From positions 62,001 to 126,000 of the forward strand of contig NZ_JIAW01000014.1 in the NCBI RefSeq assembly GCF_000620625.1: DNA of 64,000 bases. Reading direction: 5' to 3'. The notes beneath the pieces are model-generated. The model worked only from the letters and a program-made list of their open reading frames with translations, was not told the origin of the DNA and ran no database searches. Positions within the stretch are counted from its first letter, which is position 1, and the number at the start of each line of letters is the position of its first letter. A program made the translations under genes and the position numbers. This stretch comes from Mycobacterium sp. URHB0044. Its GTDB lineage: Bacteria > Actinomycetota > Actinomycetes > Mycobacteriales > Mycobacteriaceae. This document shows, piece after piece, positions 7,006-14,757 of the stretch.

Positions 7006-7797
7006 CTAGATGCGGCGCGCGCGCAGTCCGTTCAGGAAGGGGCACCCCATCAGCACGCGGATGGCCTGACTGAGCCCCGTCACGTCGTCCACCGGCTTGG
7101 CGAACGGCAGCCGGACGTCGTGGTCACCGTCCTCGTTCTCCACCCGCAGCTGCACGCCGTAACGGTCCAGTCCGAGCGGACGCACGCGACCGCGGCGGAG
7201 CGTGGTCGGCAGCCGGTTGGCCAGCCGGTCGACCACCTCGCGGTGTGCCGACTCGAGGTGCTGCAACCAGGGGGACTCCAGCGCGCAGAACGGATCGGGT
7301 TGCGCGTCGAGCAACGTGCTGAGGCCGACCGACTCGGCGCCGGTGGAATCGGCGACCACGACGGAGTCGATCTCGAGGCGCACCAGGGCGTACGGGGTGT
7401 CGCCGCTCGCCGCCTCGTCGGAACCCGTATTCACCTGCAGCAGAGCGGGATTGGGATTCTCCGCGGCAACCAGGTCGAGCAGTTCGGCCACGTCGGCGCC
7501 CGGGATGTGGTGCACCCGCCCTCTGATCCACACCAGTGACCGCACCGGTTCGCGCAACGGCAGCGGCGCGTAGTCGGTCAGTTCGAGTACCGCCTGTACC
7601 CCGGCCGTGCCCGCGCTGACCGCCATGCCCGCGAGCAGGCCGTTGGCAGGCACCGTGATGGCGAACGAGCCGTCGTCGAGCAGATGGTGCACGGGCGTGG
7701 CGACCGGTTCGACGCCCTCCACGGCCAGCATTGCGCCGCCCCCGCGTGCGCATGCGCTACGAATTCGCTCGGCCGTGCTCGGTGCCAGTACGGTCAT
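7006..7797 (-). CDS. DUF2470 / HugZ-like haem-iron utilisation protein
   Basis: 263 aa. The N-terminal half (residues 1-130) has the strand pattern of a split-barrel flavin/haem-binding domain, and the C-terminal half is a DUF2470 domain (HLESAHREVVDRLANRL to LPFAKPVDDV). DUF2470/HugZ proteins are linked to haem degradation or haem-iron handling. ATG 7795-7797 has GGAAGG upstream. An IdeR box 20 bp before the start covers a -10-like element, predicting repression when iron is plentiful. The M. tuberculosis gene at this place (Rv3839) is, to my knowledge, iron-repressed. First gene of a probable three-gene operon with the CPBP and LCP genes. Confidence 0.82.
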   Translation of the reverse strand: MTVLAPSTAERIRSACARGGGAMLAVEGVEPVATPVHHLLDDGSFAITVPANGLLAGMAVSAGTAGVQAVLELTDYAPLPLREPVRSLVWIRGRVHHIPGADVAELLDLVAAENPNPALLQVNTGSDEAASGDTPYALVRLEIDSVVVADSTGAESVGLSTLLDAQPDPFCALESPWLQHLESAHREVVDRLANRLPTTLRRGRVRPLGLDRYGVQLRVENEDGDHDVRLPFAKPVDDVTGLSQAIRVLMGCPFLNGLRARRI

Positions 7798-7816
7798 TCG
7801 ATCGCCTTCCGGTTAA

Positions 7817-7835
7817 TGAGGTAAGCCTAACTTAA
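7817..7835 (-). promoter_or_regulatory. IdeR box overlapping the DUF2470 promoter
   Basis: TGAGGTAAGCCTAACTTAA is an imperfect palindrome with a close match to the IdeR consensus. On the minus strand it contains TAGGCT (7829-7824), a plausible -10, about 27 bp before the ATG. Operator overlapping the core promoter implies repression by iron-loaded IdeR. Confidence 0.8.
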
Positions 7836-7912
7836 CTACGGCCCTGGGCCCGCGCAAGGCTTTCCAAACCAACTTCCGCGGCTGTCGTCGGCGAAGCCGA
7901 TAGGGTTGACGG

Positions 7913-8842
7913 GTGCCACGCGTCGCCTACCTCGGACCCGAAGGGACCTTCACGGAAGCGGCGTTGTTGCAGATGGCGGCGGCCAGGGCGATTCCAGGAG
8001 CCTCGTCCGAACTGGAGCCGGTCTCGTCCGAGAGCCCTGCGGCCGCGCTCGCCGCGGTGCGCGACGGCGCCGCCGACTACGCGTGCGTGCCGATCGAGAA
8101 TTCGATCGAGGGCTCCGTCCTGCCGACGCTCGATAGCCTGTCGGCGGGTGAGCCGTTGCAGATCTACGCCGAACACACGCTGGACGTCGCGTTCGGCATC
8201 GTGGTGCGCCCCGGCGCGGACCAACCCCTCGACCTGATCGAGACGGTGGCCGCCTTCCCGGTGGCCGCCGCCCAGGTGCGGCGCTGGCTTTCCACCCACC
8301 TGCCGAAGAGTCGCATCGTGCCCGCCAACTCCAACGCGGCGGCCGCTCAAGACGTGGCCAACGGCCTCGCGGATGCGGGCGTCAGCACCTCGCTGGCGGC
8401 CGCGCGGTGGGGACTCGAGTTGCTCGCCGACGGCGTGGTCGACGAACCGAACGCGCGCACGAGGTTCGTCCTCGCCGGCCGGCCAGGGCCACCACCGGCC
8501 CGCACCGGAGCCGACCGAACGTCGGTCGTTCTGCGCCTCGACAACGTCCCGGGCGCCCTGGTGGCGGCCATGACCGAATTCGCCATCCGCGACATCGACC
8601 TCACCCGCATCGAATCCCGGCCCACCAGAACCGAGTTGGGCACCTACCTGTTCTTCCTGGACTGCGTCGGGCACATCGATGACGATCCGGTGGGTCAGGC
8701 ACTCAAAGCGCTACACCGACGTTGTAAGGACGTGCGATATCTGGGTTCGTGGCCGACTGGTGCCGCCGTGGGGTCCGCTCCTCCACCGATGGACGACGCC
8801 ACGCGGTGGCTGACGTCCCTGCGTGAGGGTGGGGAGAAGTGA
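7913..8842 (+). CDS. pheA: Prephenate dehydratase
   Basis: 309 aa from GTG 7913. Converts prephenate to phenylpyruvate in phenylalanine biosynthesis. The N-terminal catalytic PDT domain opens with VAYLGPEGTFTEAAL and contains CVPIENSIEGSV and the catalytic NARTRFVLAGR loop (Thr-Arg-Phe). A C-terminal ACT regulatory domain (about residues 203-280) has VPGALVAAM and RIESRPTRTELGTYLFFLD, the part that binds phenylalanine for feedback control. TAGGGT at 7901-7906 lies 6 nt before the start, so the mRNA is probably leaderless. The stop overlaps the next start (GTGA). Confidence 0.97.
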   Translation: MPRVAYLGPEGTFTEAALLQMAAARAIPGASSELEPVSSESPAAALAAVRDGAADYACVPIENSIEGSVLPTLDSLSAGEPLQIYAEHTLDVAFGIVVRPGADQPLDLIETVAAFPVAAAQVRRWLSTHLPKSRIVPANSNAAAAQDVANGLADAGVSTSLAAARWGLELLADGVVDEPNARTRFVLAGRPGPPPARTGADRTSVVLRLDNVPGALVAAMTEFAIRDIDLTRIESRPTRTELGTYLFFLDCVGHIDDDPVGQALKALHRRCKDVRYLGSWPTGAAVGSAPPPMDDATRWLTSLREGGEK

Positions 8843-9525
8843 GCGGCCGCCTGGTGTTGGTGCGACACGGCCAGTCGCACGCCAACGTCGAGCGCCGGCT
8901 CGACACCCGCCCGCCTGGTGCGTCCCTCACCGATCTCGGCCACCAGCAGGCCCGCACGTTCGCCGCCGATTGGCAGCATCCGGTCGCGATGGTCGCCCAC
9001 TCCGTGGCGCTGCGCGCGATCGAGACCGCCGCGGACATCGCCGAACAGCTCGGGCTTTCGCCGCAACCGCTCGACGGCATCCACGAGGTACAGGTGGGCG
9101 CGCTGGAGGACCGCAACGACGACGCCGCCATCGAGCACTTCAACTCCATCTACCAGCGGTGGCACGAGGGGCACCTGGACGAGCCGCTACCCGATGGGGA
9201 AACCGGTCAACAGGTGCTGGACCGCTACCTGCCCGTGGTGACGCAGTTGCGCTTGCGCCACCTCGACGACCACGCGTGGACGGGCGACATCGTGGTGGTG
9301 AGCCATGGTGCCGTGATCCGGCTGGTGTCTGCGGTGTTGGCCGGCGTGGACGGCAGCTTCGCGCTCGAACATCACCTGAACAACGGCGAGTGCGTGGTGC
9401 TGACCCCGATCACCGACGGCCGGTGGAGCTGCGTGCAGTGGGGAACGCTGACCCCGCCGTTCTATCCGGAGACCGAGGTCAACCCCGTCGAGGATGCGCT
9501 GCAGGGCGCCGACCCGATGGGCTGA
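8839..9525 (+). CDS. Histidine-phosphatase (phosphoglycerate-mutase-like) protein
   Basis: 228 aa from GTG 8839, overlapping pheA by 4 nt and so translationally coupled. Histidine phosphatase superfamily: the phosphohistidine motif LVRHGQSHAN (His9), the second arginine region HSVALRAIETA, the acid/Glu region IHEVQVGALEDR and the second catalytic His in VVVSHGAVIRL. M. tuberculosis Rv3837c at this position is annotated gpm2, but many such enzymes are general phosphatases and the real substrate is unknown. No signal peptide. Confidence 0.9.
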   Translation: MSGRLVLVRHGQSHANVERRLDTRPPGASLTDLGHQQARTFAADWQHPVAMVAHSVALRAIETAADIAEQLGLSPQPLDGIHEVQVGALEDRNDDAAIEHFNSIYQRWHEGHLDEPLPDGETGQQVLDRYLPVVTQLRLRHLDDHAWTGDIVVVSHGAVIRLVSAVLAGVDGSFALEHHLNNGECVVLTPITDGRWSCVQWGTLTPPFYPETEVNPVEDALQGADPMG

Positions 9526-9532
9526 CCGACCG

Positions 9533-9733
9533 TCAGATCGCGACGTCGCCGGACGCCGCACCGCTGTCGGCACACGTGCAGCCAATGGCCACGCAATCGA
9601 GGCTGAACGCGTGCGCCACGTCGGGGCTGTCACAGTCCGGTTCCGTGCACTCCGCCCGCAGCCCGACGTGGTGAATCAGGGCGCCATGACAGTGCAACAG
9701 ACCGTCCTGGCAGTCCCGGCACCACGAGCTCAT
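9533..9733 (-). CDS. Small cysteine/histidine-rich protein
   Basis: 66 aa. Starts MSSWCRDCQDGLLHCHGALI and carries eight cysteines and four histidines arranged as CxxC, CxH, CxxxxC, then CVAIGCTC. This is a pattern expected of a zinc-binding fold; I cannot name the family. The ribosome site (AACGGGAC) is weak. It runs convergently towards the phosphatase gene, stopping 7 bp from it. Metal-ligand spacing makes chance coding unlikely. Confidence 0.65.
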   Translation of the reverse strand: MSSWCRDCQDGLLHCHGALIHHVGLRAECTEPDCDSPDVAHAFSLDCVAIGCTCADSGAASGDVAI

Positions 9734-9750
9734 GTCCCGTTCATAGCACC

Positions 9751-9780
9751 ACGCGCCGACGAATCAACATCGGCGCGCGT
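9751..9780 (-). terminator. Hairpin after the metallopeptidase gene
   Basis: ACGCGCCGA pairs with TCGGCGCGCGT across about an 11-nt loop, immediately downstream (minus strand) of the metallopeptidase stop. There is no T-tract, as is common for mycobacterial terminators, so the call is tentative. Confidence 0.4.
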
Positions 9781-9781
9781 G

Positions 9782-10132
9782 TCATGCCCACCCGAGTTCG
9801 TGCAACCGGTCGTCGTCGATGCCGAAGTGGTGTGCGATCTCGTGGATCACCGTCACCGTGACCTCCTCGACGACCTGGTCCTCGGTGTCGCAGATGTCGA
9901 GCAGCGCATCGCGGTAGATCGTGATGGCGTCGGGCAGGGAGCCGGCATACGACGAATCGCGCTCGGTCAACGCGATGCCCTCGTAGAGGCCGAGCAGGTC
10001 GGGCTCGTCGGCATGCCGCGCCTCGACCAGGACCACGACGTTCTCGATGGCCGCGGTCAGCTCGGGAGGGATCTGGTCCAAGGCGTCGGACACCAGCTCG
10101 TCGAACCGTTGCGGGCTCATCCGCACGGCCAT
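9782..10132 (-). CDS. Zinicin-like metallopeptidase family protein
   Basis: 116 aa. A compact minimal zincin: the zinc motif HEIAHHFG (HExxHxxG) near residues 97-104 with Asp following (GIDDDRLHELGWA). Families of this size (PF06262, metallopeptidase family) have the zinc site but no proven substrate. ATG 10130-10132 is used; a second ATG four codons in is possible. It begins 5 bp after the septum-formation gene and shares its transcript. Matches the Rv3836 position. No export signal. Confidence 0.85.
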   Translation of the reverse strand: MAVRMSPQRFDELVSDALDQIPPELTAAIENVVVLVEARHADEPDLLGLYEGIALTERDSSYAGSLPDAITIYRDALLDICDTEDQVVEEVTVTVIHEIAHHFGIDDDRLHELGWA

Positions 10133-10137
10133 CGCCG

Positions 10138-11544
10138 CTACGCCGGCGGAGGCAGGATCGCCGGATCCACCGGGCCGGGGGCCGGTGCGGGTGCGCCCCC
10201 ATCCGGCGGGGGAGGTGGCACGTCACCGGGTGGAGGTGGCGGACCTTCCTGCGGTGCCCCGGGCGGTGGCGGCGGGCCGTTGAGGAACGTGTTGCCCTGT
10301 GGCGGCGGCGCCGGCGACGCAGGGGTGCTGCTTCCGGTGTCGCCGGTCGACGTCGATTGGCCAGGGAGGTGCTGATTGCCCTGGTTGCTGCTCTGGTCTT
10401 GCTGGCTGCTGCTGCTCTGATCCTGCTGGCTGAGGTCGATCTGGCTGGACGTGTCGACCGTCGGCATCGGGATCGGCGGCAGGTTGAGCCGCTCGTCGGG
10501 GATGTCCGGCGGCGGCACGGGCGCCTGCCCGTTGATGAGCAGCGGGCCCTTGGCGCTGTTGAGCAGCGTCGACCAGCCGCCGTTGCCCAGCGTGGCGCCG
10601 ATGCTGCACGACACCTGGTGGCTGCCCGCCGTCCAGCTCGGCAGCGAGATGGTGCTGTAGATCAGGGTGAGCGTGGTGCTGCGCAGTTGGATGGGCGCCA
10701 GGTAGGCGTCGGTCATGCGGGTGCACTCGTCCTTGACGAACGAATCCTGGTCGGCCTCGGCGGGCGCCGCGCCGGGGAACTTCTCCGCGAGGTTCACCGC
10801 GCCGGTGACCTCCATGGCGTGCGGTGCGGCGCAGTCGACCGGGATGTCCGTGGGCTGGTTGGTCGCCGGGTCGATGCCGAGACACGTTCCGGCGGACCAC
10901 ACCTTCGACTGGTCGATGTTGGCGACCTTGCCGCGGAACGCCAACTGCTGATTGTTCGGGCCGGGCAGCTGCAGGCCGCACAGCATCCGGCGTTCACCGG
11001 ACTGGCGCCATGCCTTGTCACCGGACCAGAGCAGGCTGACGCTGAACTTGCCGTTCGGGTCGTAGCGGGCGCCGAGGTACTGGCGTGCGGCGGCCTGGCA
11101 CTGCTCCGAGCTGATCTGCTGGATGCGGGACGGTGACGGCGGCGCCGCGTCGGGGCCGTACTCGGTGCCGGGGAACGTCCGCATGTCGATGGCCTCGGAG
11201 ACCTCGAAGCGGTGCTCGTCGGCGCAGTCGACGACCTGTGCGGCGTCGGGTGTGCGCTCCGGCCAGTTCAGGCAGTCACCGCTCTTGGCGTGGTCGAACG
11301 TGTCGCTGCCGCGCGCGCCGAGCGCAGTTCCGCCGCTCAGACCGATGGGGCTGCGGCCGTCCTCACCGGCGGGCAGCGCGGTGATGAGGCCGGCAATGAG
11401 GAGGCCGCCGAGGGCCGTGAGCAGCAGGCCGCGCCGCGTCGAGCTGGCGTGCAGGCTCCGCCACCAGGCCATCCGGCCAGGTGGCCGGTCAGCCTCGTCG
11501 GTGACGAGATCCGCGCGATCGGGTGCGTCCAGCATCCGGTCCAT
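10138..11544 (-). CDS. Membrane-anchored septum-formation-domain protein with Pro/Gln-rich tail
   Basis: 468 aa. A short cytoplasmic tail, one membrane helix (about residues 37-58, RRGLLLTALGGLLIAGLITAL), then two extracellular 'septum formation' type domains (about 82-200 and 210-335). Each has paired cysteines such as GDCLNWPERTPDAAQVVDCADEHRFEV and GTCLGIDPATNQPTDIPVDC. The last 110 residues are low-complexity: an SQQDQSSSS block and long proline runs, probably wall-spanning. Homologous by place to Rv3835. It heads a two-gene operon with the metallopeptidase. Function in envelope or division is a family inference. Confidence 0.8.
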   Translation of the reverse strand: MDRMLDAPDRADLVTDEADRPPGRMAWWRSLHASSTRRGLLLTALGGLLIAGLITALPAGEDGRSPIGLSGGTALGARGSDTFDHAKSGDCLNWPERTPDAAQVVDCADEHRFEVSEAIDMRTFPGTEYGPDAAPPSPSRIQQISSEQCQAAARQYLGARYDPNGKFSVSLLWSGDKAWRQSGERRMLCGLQLPGPNNQQLAFRGKVANIDQSKVWSAGTCLGIDPATNQPTDIPVDCAAPHAMEVTGAVNLAEKFPGAAPAEADQDSFVKDECTRMTDAYLAPIQLRSTTLTLIYSTISLPSWTAGSHQVSCSIGATLGNGGWSTLLNSAKGPLLINGQAPVPPPDIPDERLNLPPIPMPTVDTSSQIDLSQQDQSSSSQQDQSSNQGNQHLPGQSTSTGDTGSSTPASPAPPPQGNTFLNGPPPPPGAPQEGPPPPPGDVPPPPPDGGAPAPAPGPVDPAILPPPA

Positions 11545-11675
11545 TGTGACAGGCGCGTCGAGTCCTGTGACAAGTGATGCAGTTGTAATGTTATGTGGTT
11601 GTGCCTCAGCGGTCCGATCTTCCGCGCTGACGGGCCGCGCCGCGGCGCCCGCGGGCCGAAAGTAGGGTTGCGCCC

Positions 11676-12929
11676 GTGATCGACCTCAAGCTGCTGCGTG
11701 AAGACCCCGATCGGGTACGCGCGTCGCAACGGGCCCGCGGCGAAGACCCCGGCCTCGTCGATGCGTTGTTGGACGCCGACGCCAAGCGGCGCTCCGTGAT
11801 CTCCGCCGCGGACAACTTGCGCGCCGAGCAGAAGACGGCGAGCAAGCAGGTCGGCGCGGCGTCCCCCGAGGAACGCCCCGCCCTGCTGGCACGTGCCAAG
11901 GAACTGGCCGACCGGGTCAAGGCCACCGAAGCCGAACAGGCAATGGCCGAGACCGCCTTCACCGCGGCGCACATGGCGTTGTCCAACGTGATCGTGGACG
12001 GCGTCCCTCCTGGCGGCGAGGACGACTTCGTCGTGCTCGACACCGTCGGCGAGCCGCCCGTGCTGGACGACCCGAAGGACCACCTCGAACTCGGCGAGGC
12101 CCTCGGCCTGATCGACATGGAGCGCGGCGCGAAGGTATCTGGGTCGAGGTTCTACTTCCTCACCGGTTTCGGCGCCATGCTGCAACTCGGCCTGCTGCAG
12201 CTGGCGGTCCGCCTCGCCACCGACAACGGCTTCACCCTCGTCATCCCGCCGGTGCTGGTGCGTCCAGAAGTCATGTCGGGCACCGGTTTTCTGGGTGCGC
12301 ACGCCGACGAGGTCTACCGCCTCGACGCCGACGACATGTACCTCGTCGGCACCTCCGAGGTTCCGCTGGCGGGCTATCACTCGAACGAGATCCTCGACCT
12401 CTCCGAGGGTCCCCGGCGCTACGCGGGCTGGTCGACGTGCTTCCGCCGCGAAGCGGGCAGCTACGGCAAGGACACCCGCGGCATCATCCGGGTGCACCAG
12501 TTCGACAAGGTGGAGGCCTTCGTCTACTGCACGCCCGACGAGGCCGAGGCCGAACATCAGCGGCTGCTCGGCTGGCAGCGCGAGATGCTGGCGCTGATCG
12601 AGGTGCCGTATCGCGTAATCGACGTCGCCGCAGGCGATCTCGGGTCGTCGGCGGCCCGCAAGTTCGACTGCGAGGCGTGGGTGCCGACGCAAGGCACCTA
12701 CCGCGAGCTGACGTCCACGTCGAACTGCAGCACGTTTCAGGCGCGGCGGCTGTCCACCCGCTACCGCGACGAGAACGGCAAGCCGCAGATCGCGGCGACG
12801 CTCAACGGGACGTTGGCCACCACCCGGTGGCTCGTCGCGATCCTGGAGAACCATCAGCAGCCCGATGGCAGCGTGCGAATACCGGACGCGCTGGTGCCCT
12901 ACGTCGGAAGGTCGGTGCTGACACCGTGA
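11676..12929 (+). CDS. serS: Seryl-tRNA synthetase
   Basis: 417 aa from GTG 11676. Charges tRNA-Ser. The N-terminal tRNA-binding coiled coil spans about residues 1-110 (MIDLKLLREDPDRVRASQ opens it). The class II core has motif 2 in TCFRREAGSYGKDTRG with VHQFDKVE and motif 3 in NGTLATTRWLVAILENHQ; the serine pocket SNCSTFQARR is present. TAGGGT (11663-11668) sits 7 nt before the start: leaderless. The gene overlaps the next by 4 nt (GTGA), giving a serS-DUF5718-MOSC operon. Full normal length. Confidence 0.98.
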   Translation: MIDLKLLREDPDRVRASQRARGEDPGLVDALLDADAKRRSVISAADNLRAEQKTASKQVGAASPEERPALLARAKELADRVKATEAEQAMAETAFTAAHMALSNVIVDGVPPGGEDDFVVLDTVGEPPVLDDPKDHLELGEALGLIDMERGAKVSGSRFYFLTGFGAMLQLGLLQLAVRLATDNGFTLVIPPVLVRPEVMSGTGFLGAHADEVYRLDADDMYLVGTSEVPLAGYHSNEILDLSEGPRRYAGWSTCFRREAGSYGKDTRGIIRVHQFDKVEAFVYCTPDEAEAEHQRLLGWQREMLALIEVPYRVIDVAAGDLGSSAARKFDCEAWVPTQGTYRELTSTSNCSTFQARRLSTRYRDENGKPQIAATLNGTLATTRWLVAILENHQQPDGSVRIPDALVPYVGRSVLTP

Positions 12930-13756
12930 CGGAACTCAAGACGGTCCAACTGGATGAGGCCGAACTGCGCACCTGGTTCGGGTTCGGCGTCGCGGGCAAC
13001 TTCGCTGGCCACCTCGAGCAGGCCGGCGAGGCCGCGGACTTCGTCAACGTCACCTCCGAAGGGATCGCACCCAAGGGGATCTTCCCTTGGTACGCACCGG
13101 GATACGACGGATACCTCGGCGAGTTCCCGCTGTCCCACGACAGGATCCTGCTGCCGGAGCCCAACCCCGAGGACGGGCCGCTGAACCTGCAGATCGAGCC
13201 CGAGGTCGGCCTGGCCTGCCACGTGGTGTGGGAGGGCGACACGGTGGTGACGCTGCAACCGTTCGCGTTGGGTGCGTTCAACGACTGCTCGATCCGGCGG
13301 CCCGGCGCGCCGAAGATCAGTCACAAGAAGAACTGGGGTCCGGCGTCGAAGGGCGTGGCGGCGGAGTTCTTCGAGATCGGCGACTTGACCCCGGACGGCC
13401 CGACGGCGACCCTGCGGCTGCTCTGCGACCTGCACACCGCGGCGGGCGAGGAGCATGCCTATGGCGTCGACAGTCCGCTGCTCGGCTACTCCTACTACGG
13501 CGAGGTGCTGCTCGACTGGATCACCGAGCGCCTCGCCAACCAGAAGGGCTCACCCGAGACGCCGTTGGAGGACGTCGGCGCGCTCATGGTCGCCAGCGGA
13601 CATCCGCGCAACGTGCTGATCGGGATCGGCGCCACGCGCTACACTCCGCTCGGCGAGTCGACGTTTCTGCAGGCCGGTGACCAGGCGATCGTCCGGGTGT
13701 ACGACACGGCTTCCGACGCCTTCTCCGAACTGCGGCAGAAGGTTTCCTCGCGCTAG
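12926..13756 (+). CDS. DUF5718 family protein
   Basis: 276 aa from GTG 12926, coupled to serS by a GTGA overlap. The N-terminus FGFGVAGNFAGHLEQAGEAADF and the later ISHKKNWGPASKGVA and GYSYYGEVLLDW blocks resemble the DUF5718 family and, in general shape, fumarylacetoacetase-like beta-rich folds. No catalytic residues can be assigned. Soluble, no signal peptide. The function is unknown; conservation next to serS is the only context. Confidence 0.75.
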   Translation: MTELKTVQLDEAELRTWFGFGVAGNFAGHLEQAGEAADFVNVTSEGIAPKGIFPWYAPGYDGYLGEFPLSHDRILLPEPNPEDGPLNLQIEPEVGLACHVVWEGDTVVTLQPFALGAFNDCSIRRPGAPKISHKKNWGPASKGVAAEFFEIGDLTPDGPTATLRLLCDLHTAAGEEHAYGVDSPLLGYSYYGEVLLDWITERLANQKGSPETPLEDVGALMVASGHPRNVLIGIGATRYTPLGESTFLQAGDQAIVRVYDTASDAFSELRQKVSSR

Positions 13757-13764
13757 GAGGACCG

Positions 13765-14757
13765 ATGCCCGACGTGACGGTGAGCCAGCTGTGGCGGTTT
13801 CCGGTGAAGTCGATGGGCGGTCACCGGGTCGATGAGGTGCGGGTCGAGCGCCGCGGGGTACACGCCGACCGATTGTGGGCGGTGCGCGATCTGGACAACG
13901 ACATCACCGCGTCCGCGCGCCGGTTGCCCAAGCTGTTGGGCTGCTCGGCGCGCTACGCGGCTGAACCGGGACCGGATGCCGGTCCCGGCAATGTGCCCGA
14001 GGTGGTGATCACGTTCCCCGACGGCAGCGAGTGCTCCAGTTCGGATCCCAGTGTGCACGCGCGCCTGTCCGAGGTCGCCGGTCGCGACGTCCGCCTCACT
14101 GCCCTTCCTCCCGTCGAGGACACCAGCCTGCACCGGCTCTCCGTGCAGCAGTCGCGGGGCAACTTCGCGCCGCGCGACGTGCGCAGCGACTTCGGGATGG
14201 CGGAGTCCGAGGCCTTGCCGGACACATCGGTGTTCTCGGCGAAGCAAATCCTAACCCTGGCCCGGTTCGCCACGCCCCCAGGCACTTTCGTCGACCTGAG
14301 CCCGGTACACCTGCTGAGCACGACCAGTCTGGCGTCGCTGGCGGCCGACGCCGAACCCTACGACGTGCGGCGGTTCCGGCCCAACGTCCTGATCGACGTC
14401 GATCAGCCCGATGGGGAGTTTCCCGAGGCGGCATGGGTCGGCGGCGACGTCGCTATCGGCGCAGTAGGGCTGCGGGTCACCAACCCCACCATCCGCTGCG
14501 TGGTGCCGACCCGTCCGCAGCCCGGCGTCGAGCTGGACCGCGGGCTCACGCGCAGGCTCGCCGAACGCACCGACCGCTTCCTCGGTGTGTACGCCGACGT
14601 AACCCGACCGGGTGTGGTGCGCGTCGGTGACGTGGTGTCGGTTCGGCCGGCGCGGCCACCCGGTGCCGGTCGGCGCGCGGCGTCGGCGGCGGGACGCACC
14701 GCGATGCGTCAGATGCAGCGATTGCTGGAGGCAACGCTGCTGCGCGACAAGGGTTAA
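13765..14757 (+). CDS. MOSC-domain molybdenum-cofactor-type oxidoreductase
   Basis: 330 aa, 8 bp after the DUF5718 gene with an AGGAGG site. An N-terminal MOSC beta-barrel (LWRFPVKSMGGHRVDEVRVE; LWAVRDLD) is followed by a MOSC domain (about residues 150-300) with the cofactor-binding cysteine in NPTIRCVVPTRPQP and VRRFRPNVLIDV. Such proteins (mARC/YcbX type) reduce N-hydroxylated compounds using molybdenum cofactor. No ferredoxin domain is fused, unlike E. coli YcbX, so an external electron donor is needed. The stop overlaps the convergent mycolyltransferase stop by 4 nt. Confidence 0.85.
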   Translation: MPDVTVSQLWRFPVKSMGGHRVDEVRVERRGVHADRLWAVRDLDNDITASARRLPKLLGCSARYAAEPGPDAGPGNVPEVVITFPDGSECSSSDPSVHARLSEVAGRDVRLTALPPVEDTSLHRLSVQQSRGNFAPRDVRSDFGMAESEALPDTSVFSAKQILTLARFATPPGTFVDLSPVHLLSTTSLASLAADAEPYDVRRFRPNVLIDVDQPDGEFPEAAWVGGDVAIGAVGLRVTNPTIRCVVPTRPQPGVELDRGLTRRLAERTDRFLGVYADVTRPGVVRVGDVVSVRPARPPGAGRRAASAAGRTAMRQMQRLLEATLLRDKG

